A stretch of DNA of 17,858 nucleotides. It comes from Gracilaria caudata. Lineage: Eukaryota; Rhodophyta; Florideophyceae; Gracilariales; Gracilariaceae. The notes beneath the pieces were generated by a model. That model was not told the DNA's origin, did no database searches, and saw only the letters and a program-made list of their open reading frames with translations. The stretch lies in contig JASCIV010000507.1 in assembly GCA_030374735.1 (NCBI GenBank), forward strand, positions 1 to 17,858, in the 5' to 3' direction. A program made the translations under genes and the position numbers. Shown here one piece after another: positions 1-8,000 of the stretch (position 1 is its first letter; the number at the start of each line of letters is the position of its first letter).

Positions 1-2
1 GC

Positions 3-104
3 ACGTGGAAAAGGATTTATTTGAAGGCGGACAAGGAGCAGCTCACGCGATGGCATCGCATCATCGTCGCCACAACCAAGGCGAGAAGCCGGTCGTGCAA
101 TCTC
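3..104 (+). CDS. Partial exon, possible PH-domain C-terminus
   Basis: The frame beginning at base 3 is open from the window edge and reads through a segment containing IYLKADKEQL and TRWHRIIVATTK. This resembles the last strand and C-terminal helix of a pleckstrin homology domain, where a hydrophobic strand is followed by an acidic or charged turn and a helix with a central Trp. At 105 a good 5' splice site (GTGAGT) follows, and downstream the frame loses protein-like character. I read it as the end of an internal exon whose upstream part lies outside the window. The acceptor is not clear; a pyrimidine-rich CTCTTCCAG near 291 is one option. About 34 residues are too few for a firm family call, so the PH assignment is an inference. 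Confidence 0.35.
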
Positions 105-598
105 GTGAGTTTGGCTCTTTCTCCGCCAGTCCTTTTTTTTCTGGAGCGAAGTGTCGGGAGCCAAGAGTGCCGACTCGGCACATGGAGCCATGTGGAGTGC
201 GCGGTTGTGCTTCGTTTGTCAACGATGCCAATGGGCGCCCACGGTTCTCAGTCAGGAGTTGAAAGAGAGCTGATATCACTGCGCCTCTTCCAGCCAGTAA
301 CTTCCAGGTCGTTCCTATAATGCACAGGACCATTCTGAGTGGCCCATGCCCATTACCTATTTATAGAGGCGCAGTAAGTCGAAAGGGGACACGCTCCCTT
401 ATCATAACCTCATGATTAGTCCGCTTTCCGTGGCATCAGTTTTCTCAGGCAAATGATGTCACCCGCCACGTTAGAGATAGGTACTTTCTCCAAGAAACTG
501 CCAATTTCTCTCTGACTTCAAAAGCCGAGCATAACATCATGTTCCAGACAGCAGCAAAATAACGACAAAATTACACAGAATGGTAGATGTCTCGGACC

Positions 599-623
599 CA
601 CGAGTTTTCAACACAAACTCGTG
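599..623. repeat. Perfect 9-bp inverted repeat
   Basis: CACGAGTTT (599-607) and AAACTCGTG (615-623) are exact reverse complements separated by seven bases. Transcribed, this would form a stable hairpin. It lies in gene-free sequence, so its role is unknown; it could be a 3'-end structure of the gene entering from the left, or chance. Confidence 0.6.
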
Positions 624-1582
624 TTTCTGTTCCTCGATAAATGTCGCAGCAGAGAAGCCCCGTCTCACACCGTGGAGAACTCCGAACTTTTTTTCCAAGA
701 AAATTGCTGATCGACCCCTAAGTCCACGAAGAGCGGTCTAAAACGTGTTGGCCATACGTTCTCCAAAGAAAAAGAAAAAGGATATGCTGAGCATATTTAT
801 TCTCCAATTACATGCAGCTTTTGTTGTTTTATGCCTTTTCGTAACATATGGCATGCTTCAAATCTTTTCTGGAATCGAAAAGGAGGAGCGAGAGGACATA
901 CTGAAGGACCTGAGATGGCCAAAGTGTGGCTACTCTGCTGTTTTGAGCGTACAAAAAGCAGATCAGCTAGACCCGAAGCGCATGTAGAAGAATTGTTCGC
1001 GCTGTTACTCTTTCGTTACAAGGTGTTCGGAAAAAAATTCAAGTGCGCATTTACATTCAATTTTTTAGAGGACGCTGTCCCCGGTATGATAATGTTGCAG
1101 CAAAAGTTCTCGTTAGGACTTTGGTGTCTCTCTCAAAACAAACATATCTCCGGAATGCGACTGTCTTGAATGAGTTAACATTATAGTGCTAAATTGTAGA
1201 CGTGAAGCTAACAGGATATGTGCCACAGCTGAATGGAGGAATCAAATGAAGTGTCTGGAAAGATAGGAATGGAACATAAACTCGTAGCGTGGCAGCACTA
1301 CTTGTGTCTGAAGCTCTACTAACTTTCAGGTGTGCACGCAGAAAAAAATAAAAAAACAAGGCTGTATGGAGCATGAATGAGTGACTTGAGTATGAAGTTA
1401 GTTATGAAGTGAATATTGCAAGTGTGCGTTGACGAATTGGTTGTGATAGACTGCCCCGTGACGTAAATATGGACTGACTCTTGAACCTACTAAAATTAGA
1501 CGCATATGCCTCGACTGAAAAAGTGTAATCGATTTTGAATGGAAGGTAGGGAATCAAAATCATGAGCAGGGACAACCCCAGA

Positions 1583-1637
1583 GGCTACCGACATTGCACA
1601 ATTTGTAGCCTACAAGCTATGCAATTTGTAGGTAGCC
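1583..1637. repeat. Nested inverted and direct repeat upstream of the tRNA gene
   Basis: The outer arms GGCTACC (1583-1589) and GGTAGCC (1631-1637) are exact reverse complements. Inside are two near-identical direct copies, TGCACAATTTGTAG (1595-1608) and TGCAATTTGTAG (1620-1631), differing by a 2-nt indel. There is also a tight palindrome TTGTAG-C-CTACAA (1603-1615). The cluster ends 72 bases upstream of the mature tRNA. Confidence 0.6.
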
Positions 1638-1668
1638 GCATGCGAGTGCGACTGTATTGCCGTTCTCC

Positions 1669-1701
1669 TATAAATTGTGACAGAAAAGCAACGCAGAGCA
1701 A
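1669..1701 (+). promoter_or_regulatory. Upstream Pol III elements of tRNA-Ala
   Basis: TATAAATT at 1669-1676 lies 34-41 bases before the mature tRNA, and CAA triplets occur at 1689-1691 and 1699-1701, the latter 9-11 bases before it. Upstream TATA-like and CAA motifs are typical of plant nuclear tRNA genes. This is one of the few lineage hints in the window. Confidence 0.55.
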
Positions 1702-1709
1702 GCGAGTTC

Positions 1710-1782
1710 GGGTCTGTAGCTCAATTGGTAGAGTGCTCCCTTAGCATGGGAGAGGTACCGGGATCGAAGCCCGGCAGATCCA
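1710..1782 (+). tRNA. tRNA-Ala (anticodon AGC), intronless
   Basis: The 73-nt sequence folds into a complete cloverleaf. The acceptor stem GGGTCTG/CAGATCC contains the G3:U70 wobble pair, the major identity element for alanyl-tRNA synthetase. The anticodon stem CTCCC/GGGAG encloses loop TTAGCAT, giving anticodon AGC, expected to be read as IGC after wobble modification. The T stem is CCGGG/CCCGG. The T loop is ATCGAAG, with A in place of the usual first T; I recall the same variant from plant tRNA-Ala genes. The internal B box is therefore GGATCGAAGCC. CCA is not encoded, as expected for a eukaryotic nuclear tRNA, and the discriminator base is A. Confidence 0.98.
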
Positions 1783-1795
1783 CAACGTAATATTA

Positions 1796-1811
1796 TTTTC
1801 CTATTTTTTTT
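1796..1811 (+). terminator. Pol III terminator of tRNA-Ala
   Basis: A T4 run begins 14 bases after the tRNA, followed by a T8 run at 1804-1811. This is the standard Pol III termination signal, with the second run as backup. Confidence 0.85.
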
Positions 1812-1855
1812 ATTGTACTCGCGTGTGGGGTGCACTTTCGCCCTCCTGGCACATG

Positions 1856-1926
1856 AGCCGAATTCGGCTTGAAGGACCGTACCTGACGTTGTAGCGTTCT
1901 ACGAAGGTAACTGAGGGCTACCTTCG
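1856..1926. repeat. Perfect palindrome and short hairpin between tRNA and MMAB
   Basis: AGCCGAATTCGGCT (1856-1869) is a perfect 14-bp palindrome. About 30 bases later CGAAGGTA (1902-1909) and TACCTTCG (1919-1926) form an 8-bp inverted repeat with a 9-nt spacer. Both precede a TATA-like GTATAATAC (1933-1941) and may belong to the MMAB promoter. Confidence 0.5.
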
Positions 1927-1932
1927 GTACAC

Positions 1933-1941
1933 GTATAATAC
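1933..1941 (+). promoter_or_regulatory. Candidate TATA element for the MMAB-type gene
   Basis: GTATAATAC is the best TATA-like match upstream of the adenosyltransferase. Initiation about 30 bases downstream would fall near 1964, close to two adjacent ATG codons (1964 and 1967) that could start a targeting presequence. The assignment rests on motif and position only. Confidence 0.3.
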
Positions 1942-2142
1942 AGTATCTATCATGCCAGACTCGATGATGCACAACAAATTCCTCGCCTCAGGCTTCTTCG
2001 TTCCAGAATTTGCAAGGAACAGCTTTGTAGTCCCACCGTCTTTGTACGCGCCCCTGTTTTGTCCATTTCTGTAGTCGCATCAACAAACCGTCTTTGATAT
2101 TGAGTACCGGCAGTGCTGTGACCTTCGCTCTCAAAGACCATC

Positions 2143-2873
2143 ATGAAAATATACACTCGTTCTGGCGACGAAGGTGAAACAAGTCTGTTCAACGGATCAC
2201 GCGTGCCGAAAGATCATGTTTTGGTACAAGCCTAGTAAGTCACCGCTGTCTTGATCCGTTGCTGTTCCCGAGTAACTTGTTAAACAAACCAGCTGACAGT
2301 CGCACTTTCAGTGGGATCGTCGATGAGTGTAACTCAGCCATCGGCCTGGCCGCGTCTCATTTACAAATCTTTGAACCAACAGAAGAGCACGAACATTTGT
2401 GTGATCCATCCGAGCGAATCATATTGATCGCACGTCTGCAACTGATTCAAAACTTTCTGTTCGATCTGGGCGCCTATCTTGCTACACCGCGCAAGAAATC
2501 ACCCACGTTCAAAGTGGAACGTACCGAGTTTCCAGAGCGAGCTGTAGGCGATCTGGAAAGTTGGATCGATGATATGGATTCGAAATTACCTGAGTTGTCT
2601 ACGTTTTTGCTCCCGGGTGGACATCCTGCCTCCGCTGCTTTGCATCTCGGTAGAACGATTGCTAGGCGCGCAGAACGCATGCTAACGCCCTTGTACATTG
2701 GACAACACAGGGAGATTGAACCGACCGCGTATCGATTTCTTAATCGTCTGTCGGACTTTCTGTTTGTTGCTTCGAGGATGGCGAACAAGATTGTGTCAGT
2801 TCAGGATGTGAAGTGGAGAGAGAATCGATCGGCTCTTGCTGATCAAGCCAATGCTAACGCGCCGCCTAGATGA
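2143..2873 (+). CDS. MMAB: Cob(I)alamin adenosyltransferase (MMAB/PduO type), two exons
   Basis: This enzyme transfers adenosine from ATP to cob(I)alamin to make adenosylcobalamin, normally in mitochondria for methylmalonyl-CoA mutase. Exon 1 (2143-2234) encodes MKIYTRSGDEGETSLFNGSR, the ATP-binding N-terminal signature. Exon 2 (2312-2873) carries the rest of the fold: VDECNSAIGLA, the helix with LIQNFLFDLG, LPGG near residue 131, GRTIARRAER with R145, R149, R150, E152 and R153, and NRLSDFLF from N175. Splicing 2235-2311 restores the conserved AYGIVDE across the junction and gives 217 aa, a normal length without a presequence. An in-frame TGA at 2119 means any targeting peptide would need a further upstream exon (see findings). 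Unspliced RNA stops at once (TAG, 2233-2235). The gene converges on the next one. Confidence 0.95.
2235..2311 (+). other. 77-nt spliceosomal intron in the MMAB-type gene
   Basis: The intron begins GTAAGT and ends CACTTTCAG, with CTGAC (2293-2297) as a consensus branch site whose A lies 15 bases from the 3' end. Phase and protein conservation at the junction (codon TA|T, Tyr) support it. It is the only intron in the window defined by protein homology. Confidence 0.93.
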
Positions 2874-3319
2874 GAACAAGGAGTTACGTGTGCGCATCGT
2901 CATTTGAGAAGCAATCTAGCGGGCAAGGGGGCGGATAGTAGTGCTACGAACACGGTCAGGCCCACCACCCATAAACACAGTATACCAATGATAAAGTTAT
3001 TTTTAACAGTGCTCGCCCGGAAAAGAGGGAAGAGCAACTTCAGCTTTCCCATATGATAACAAAATTTGCACGACTTCTACAAGCACGTGTTGACAAAAGA
3101 AAGAACCGTCCCGAAGCCCAACAAGAAAAGCAACACTAGAATTGGCAAATTAATGAAAGAAGTACGGGTGGGCGGTTCGGCAGCTTTTGGAATAACAAAA
3201 ATGCAGAAGAGATAGACGTGTCGTAAGGTGCCGTTCGCCCGAGAGAGGGAGCAAGCAAGAGCTGCCGAGTACAAAACGCAGTTGAATGCATCTCGAACGC
3301 AAAGTTTTTTTGTTCACAT
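2874..3319. other. Convergent 3' intergenic region
   Basis: This region lies between the stop codons of two convergent genes and should hold both 3' UTRs. I see no AATAAA on either strand and no convincing reading frame. A short GTTATTTTTAAC inverted repeat lies near 2996-3007. Confidence 0.5.
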
Positions 3320-3781
3320 CTACTGAGCAAATATGAGCGCATCATCCAACTCGTTGATGCAGTACTCCAACAAGATTCGCACCACTTTTTCTTCACCGCC
3401 GCCAATATCATGCTTCGCGATCATAGCAGTGATAAACTGCGCCTGATCGCGTGCAAGCAGAGCCTCAAACGCGATCTTCTCTTTCTTTCCGCAGGAATTA
3501 CATCGAACGGTTTTGAAAATCAACTCATCCGTAGGATCATCCGAAGTGGCTTGCATGCAATGTTGCATGATGGTTTGCAACGCCTTTTGCACATCTTGCT
3601 GCGTGTATTTTTCAGCTACTTGTTGCAAATATTCTTCATGATACTTTTCAATGCGAACTTGCAATGTGACGAGATCAGAAGACTTGCGTTGCGCGCGATA
3701 CAAGTAGTAGGCGGTTCCGAATCCAACGCCGGCGGCGGAGACCGCGGCGATGGCGTACGCGATTCGCTTATCGAATGGCAT
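3320..3781 (-). CDS. Small membrane-anchored CxxC protein, unknown function
   Basis: I do not recognise this 153-aa protein. Residues about 8-28 (AYAIAAVSAAGVGFGTAYYLY) form one hydrophobic segment near the N-terminus followed by YRAQRK, so it looks like a signal-anchored protein with a soluble C-terminal part. The body is helical and charged, with RIEKYHEEYLQQVAEKY as a likely coiled or amphipathic helix. One CxxC (C94, C97, in RCNSCGKKEK) could bind metal as half a site or in a dimer, or be redox active. The ATG at 3781 was chosen because it puts the hydrophobic segment at the N-terminus; the open frame continues 26 codons upstream but without another ATG. Its codons favour C or G at the third position, unlike the separase gene. 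The opposite strand is also open over this region, which I take as a shadow. Confidence 0.72.
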   Translation of the reverse strand: MPFDKRIAYAIAAVSAAGVGFGTAYYLYRAQRKSSDLVTLQVRIEKYHEEYLQQVAEKYTQQDVQKALQTIMQHCMQATSDDPTDELIFKTVRCNSCGKKEKIAFEALLARDQAQFITAMIAKHDIGGGEEKVVRILLEYCINELDDALIFAQ

Positions 3782-4340
3782 CGCCCCAGCGAAAGGGAAA
3801 GCGTTCTCACTGAAGGAAGGAAGCAGAAGCACCCAGGCGCAGCCAAGCTGCTCTGACAACGACGGCGCCGTCCATCGGAGAGCGGCAGCTGGCCAGCGGC
3901 GTTGAGATCAATCGAAGAGGTGAAGAAATCGTGGCCACGTGCGCATAAGACAACGTGTCCAGACACGAGCTGGTATCCGTTGGCGAAAGTGAGTAGCCGA
4001 AACAATGCGTCGGTGGGGGGAAGCGCCGTGCGCTTACGGAAAGTGTAAAGCGTGACATTTAGGGCTAGCACGTGTCTCGCTCGCGCCTCCTACACGTTGG
4101 ACGAATTGGCGCTCAACACGTTCGCGGCTCTTCTTGGGTCTTTGTGTGTTGGAGGTGTGTTGGTGGCGAGTCGCCACTGGCGACCGTCTGCGTGCTCTCG
4201 CACAGAGCTGGTCTATCTCGCGCAACCCTGCCGGTTTGTGTATTACATGCGAGCGCTTTCTAATGTTACCCCGCCCTGGTGACATCGCGAAACACTCCGT
4301 CGTTCTTCCTCGACATCATGTAATTTTTCATATCCTACCG
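3782..4340. other. Divergent promoter region
   Basis: This 0.56-kb GC-rich stretch separates the start of the CxxC membrane protein (minus) from the promoter elements of the short gene at 4505 (plus). Open frames occur on both strands but lack ATG starts or protein character, so I regard it as promoter and leader sequence. Confidence 0.45.
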
Positions 4341-4363
4341 TGGGCGACGGCGTCAGTCGCCCA
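4341..4363. promoter_or_regulatory. 8-bp perfect inverted repeat just upstream of a TATA-like box
   Basis: TGGGCGAC (4341-4348) and GTCGCCCA (4356-4363) are exact reverse complements with a 7-nt spacer, which itself lies within the nested GACGGCGTC. The repeat ends six bases before CATAAAAGGG. The placement suggests a binding site for a dimeric transcription factor. Confidence 0.5.
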
Positions 4364-4369
4364 TAATTG

Positions 4370-4379
4370 CATAAAAGGG
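4370..4379 (+). promoter_or_regulatory. TATA-like box for the short gene at 4505
   Basis: CATAAAAGGG is a good TATA-like element. Initiation about 30 bases downstream would give a leader of roughly 100 nt that is rich in C and T and poor in G, up to the ATG at 4505. Confidence 0.5.
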
Positions 4380-4504
4380 CGTCCGACTCGGTCGAGTGCG
4401 AAAGCCTAGCGTTCACCCCGTCCAACCCTGCCCACTGCCGTTTGTTTCATCTTTGAAGCCTTTGTCTGGTTATCCACCCCTGCCTCATTTACCTCCGCTT
4501 CATC

Positions 4505-4717
4505 ATGTGTTTCATGCTCACCATCCCCGACCCCAAGACCGGAAAGACCTACCAGAAAGTGTGGGAAGATTGTGGAAGTGAAGACTGTCGCACATCCAGG
4601 AATTCAAAGTACAGGAATGCACCCAACGGACATGCAAAACCCACCAAACCGGCGAACACGAGCAATTCATCCTCCGCCCAACACACCACTTCTACTTCTT
4701 CATCCAACCGCGTCTAG
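4505..4717 (+). CDS. Short Ser/Thr/Asn-tailed protein with codon bias, unknown function
   Basis: The 70-aa frame starts MCFMLTIPDPKTGKTYQKVW and contains a CGSEDC pair (C23, C28). From about residue 40 it turns into a low-complexity tail rich in Asn, Ser, Thr and Pro. No signal peptide or membrane segment is visible. I do not recognise a family. Three things favour a real gene. The first twenty or so codons nearly all end in C or G (TTC, CTC, ACC, ATC, CCC, GAC, AAG), as in highly expressed genes and unlike separase. A TATA-like box and inverted repeat stand at the expected distance. The leader is pyrimidine-rich. The length alone could arise by chance, and a further exon cannot be excluded. 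Confidence 0.5.
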   Translation: MCFMLTIPDPKTGKTYQKVWEDCGSEDCRTSRNSKYRNAPNGHAKPTKPANTSNSSSAQHTTSTSSSNRV

Positions 4718-4720
4718 TGT

Positions 4721-5090
4721 TGTGTCGCGTACCGCTGTGTGGTGCCACATGATCAGAAAGCATTCCTTGTCACTGCTAATATCATATCATTCTTCATGAC
4801 CCTCCGCACCAATAGTGTTCACAAGTGCTCCTAGTTTAGCGCTCGCCCCTGCGCAAATCACAGCAATCCGCTAATGAATCCATTATTACAACAAACCCCG
4901 GTCACCGCCTGCTTTCTCTGTACAAAGTTGTATTTGTAGGTCTACGTAAATGTCCAATTTTTTACATTCGAGTCTACGAACAAGTTGCATGGACGTGCGG
5001 AACACCAACCACTACACACGCCGCGCCCACCAGGTACGGAAGCATGCATTCTGGCCTCGACTCTGCCAAAGCTTCCGCGAGGTTCAATCT
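4721..5090. other. Intergenic region between convergent genes
   Basis: This should hold the 3' UTRs of the short plus-strand gene and of separase. I see no open frame with protein character and no canonical AATAAA on either strand. Confidence 0.45.
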
Positions 5091-8000
5091 TCATCTCACT
5101 CGAAATCCATACTCATCAATTCCCAGCCACTCGCGCAGAATCGATGTAGTTAAGCGATCAATCTCACCATCTGTCACGTCCCACAAGTTTCCAACCACCG
5201 CCTTCGCACCATGAATCAAAAAGTTCATAGCAGTTCCGTTGCTTTCCTGCTCTCCAATGCCCAAGGTTGAAGGTCGAAGCGAAGAACATCCCATCAGTAA
5301 AGCAACAGGGGCCTTCCTTTTTCGGCATAGCCGAACGGGTGGGAAGTATTGCTCTCCGGAACCATGCCCACAGTACAGGAATATCTCCTCTCCGTTGTAC
5401 TTTGACGCCACTGCATCCGCCTTTACTCTTCCAGAAAATCCCGACCAAGTCGGATATCGATTTAGAATTCTTTGGAAGCGCTTCTCCCTCCGTTGTAGAT
5501 CCCTCGAAGGGTTAATAAGGTAGAAGAGCTTTTCCACGTCTATTTCTTCGCATGGTTCTCGAATGCAGTCGTACAAATACGACAGTGATGGCACTCGTGA
5601 TGCTGCAACTCTCAAATTCCTCAGCACAGGCAGAGATTCCCAGGGTATCCGTTCTAATGCTGTATCCACCATCAGGATTAGATGGCCAGCCAGACTTTTG
5701 GGCGTTTTGGAGTTTGAACCTAACCCATCTTCCAAGCAGAGAAGCTCCAAGACTTTGATGAGGGATGATTCGTTTACAAAAATGTCTCTTCTTTTGCTTC
5801 GCGAGCGTCCTTTTAAACGACGGGAGTTTTGCACACTAGTTGCCTTTTGGAGAATGGTAGGGCAAACCAAGGCAACACCTTCACTCCCGAGCCAATGCGT
5901 TTCGATATCTACTAGCACCTGACGCATATGTTGGTCCCAGTTTGAACGGTCCTGCCACCATTGTATTTTTGCTTGCTTTGAGAACTTCTGGCCAGGTTTT
6001 GCAGCACCAGTCTTGACTAAACTCAAAACTTCCTCCATCCTGGAAATGATTCCACCGTAGGAGATTGACCCTGTTTCAGCGAGAGTGAGTTTTTTGCAAA
6101 CCGTTCCCGTCCGACTCATTCTCCATATCAATATGTTCCGCTTCTGCTCGTCAATGGTCAAGCTCACGAGCACACTTTTTCTTCGATCCAGCCAATCTAT
6201 AATGCATCGAAACTGATCCTTGCTAGATTTGATAGATCTCCAAGAAGTTGACCGGAAAGCTGGTGAGCTTAGACCACACCGTTCTAGATCACCTCTGCTC
6301 AGCTGACTCTGTGCAGCGTACTCTCTTCTCAAATTGAATGTCGTCCCTACAGACAACACTGCTCGATATTCTTCAGAATCACCTAACAAGAATCCGCCGT
6401 AGTTCATCAGGCGTCTCTGGATCCACGGAAGTCCCAGACTCCAGATGTCTTCCTGTTCTACTATTCTTAGGGTTTTCTTGGCTTTTTCGAGGCGTCTTCT
6501 CTTAACTTCTCCTTCATCGGAATGTGCTTTTACAATCTTCTTCGCTCGGCTTCTTGTCAAACGAGCCGTGGGTTTCGTCCTTGTCGCTGATCTCTGGCAA
6601 GCTTTTTCTGGTGTTCCACATACATTACCCCAACTTTTAAGGCCACACCAGACAATACAACATGTGCAGAACATAGTCAGAGTCGATAAATCTTTAGATA
6701 CTAAAGGCTCCATAAACGGCAATGCTCTTTCGTGCTCGCCAAGAACCGCATACGCCATGCCCATTAGTAACCGAAGTTCGATGGCAGAGCTCGTGTTCAA
6801 ATCCTGATAAGTATTTGCACTGGGCACCAATTCTTCGCATTGTTTGACCGTTTCAATAAGGGGAAGATTTGTATCGTTTCCGGCCTGCTCATGAAAGCGC
6901 GATGTTGATGTATCCAACATTGACCAGCAGAGCTCGGTTATCACCGATGCCAAAACTCCAATATCGGTTCCGTCTTCATTTGATCCAAAAGCTTCCAACG
7001 CCATAGATGTCAGCTTTCCTTCCACTTCAATACGTCTTGAAGCCTCCGGGATACAAATAGTGTCGTGGATTATGTTGATCATTCGAAGAAGAAAACTCCG
7101 TGGCGGAAGACAATGGCTCGAGACGTGCAGACATCGCTCAATGTAGTACCTAGAATCGGTCATGTTTTCCATCGAAAGCAAGACAGAGGCTGTTCGCAGC
7201 AAATTGTAAATAAGTAAGAGAACTTTGTTGAATGATCTCTTTCCAGTCTCATTCTTGATGTCAAACCCAATGTCAACGACAGCTCCGGCAATCGCACACG
7301 AAATTAGTTCATGGGCACGCAAATTCTTTCTGTTCCTGCTTATTTCGAGGTGCACTAGGACAGATTTCAAACGTTGCATAGTTCGCTCAACCTCACGTAC
7401 CAAACTAAGAGAACTGACGTCTGAAGCAAGATATCTCGTGGAATGAGACGACGTCGTCTTCGATACGTCTTCTTTCAGGAGTCTTGAAACATCCAATAGA
7501 GGACTCTCTGGGGGAGTTTCGAGGAATCGTAGAGAGGGAGCCCCATCTTTTGGTCGACAAAGTCCCAATATTTCCCCAACTTGGTTTGCAAATACTCCAT
7601 AGCTGTGTAGACTAAGATGAACACCAATCCATTCTAAGATTTCGATTGATGCAATCCTCAATTCAAGATTGTCCATAATGTCAGGATGTGAAGAGACTAT
7701 CTTCAACATTTTCGGAAGACTTTTGCCAGCATCGGAGAACTTATTTGCTTTAGAAGTGGTCCAACATGACCAAAGCTCTTTCGCGAAAGAATGGTGTTTA
7801 GATGTACAGGTAGATTCCTCCCCACGCGGAGAGAAAATTCCGCTGCGCATATGACCCCTGCATCTGTTCTTTCCCGAAACCTTCTTTGTGAATTTCTTTC
7901 CTTGGCAATCATTGTCGATAATGCCACATGAGTCCTGAAGCCAAAGAAAATGGAGTTGATCTGCGACACAAGATCTGTCACTTGCTGAGGATTGTTTCAG

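Larger units (their letters stand above)
105..1668. other. Long stretch without a supported gene
   Basis: No reading frame here has convincing protein character. The only items of note are a perfect 9-bp inverted repeat (599-623), an A-rich purine tract just before 784, and a complex inverted/direct repeat (1583-1637). The first few hundred bases may contain an intron and further exons of the gene entering from the left edge. Confidence 0.5.

Noticed and set aside
784..987. 67-codon ATG frame with a hydrophobic stretch (LHAAFVVLCLFVTYG)
   Set aside because: Short frames like this are common by chance; no promoter, no codon bias and no family resemblance.
831..1169. 112-codon frame overlapping the previous one
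   Set aside because: The composition looks random and it competes with another equally weak frame; no domain signs.
3410..3856. 148-codon plus-strand frame
   Set aside because: It is the antisense shadow of the CxxC membrane protein, which has a better start and a coherent domain layout.
3807..4058. 83-codon minus-strand ATG frame upstream of the CxxC membrane protein, possibly a first exon
   Set aside because: Ser/Pro/Arg-rich sequence without family features; I found no donor/acceptor pair joining it convincingly to the 3781 start.
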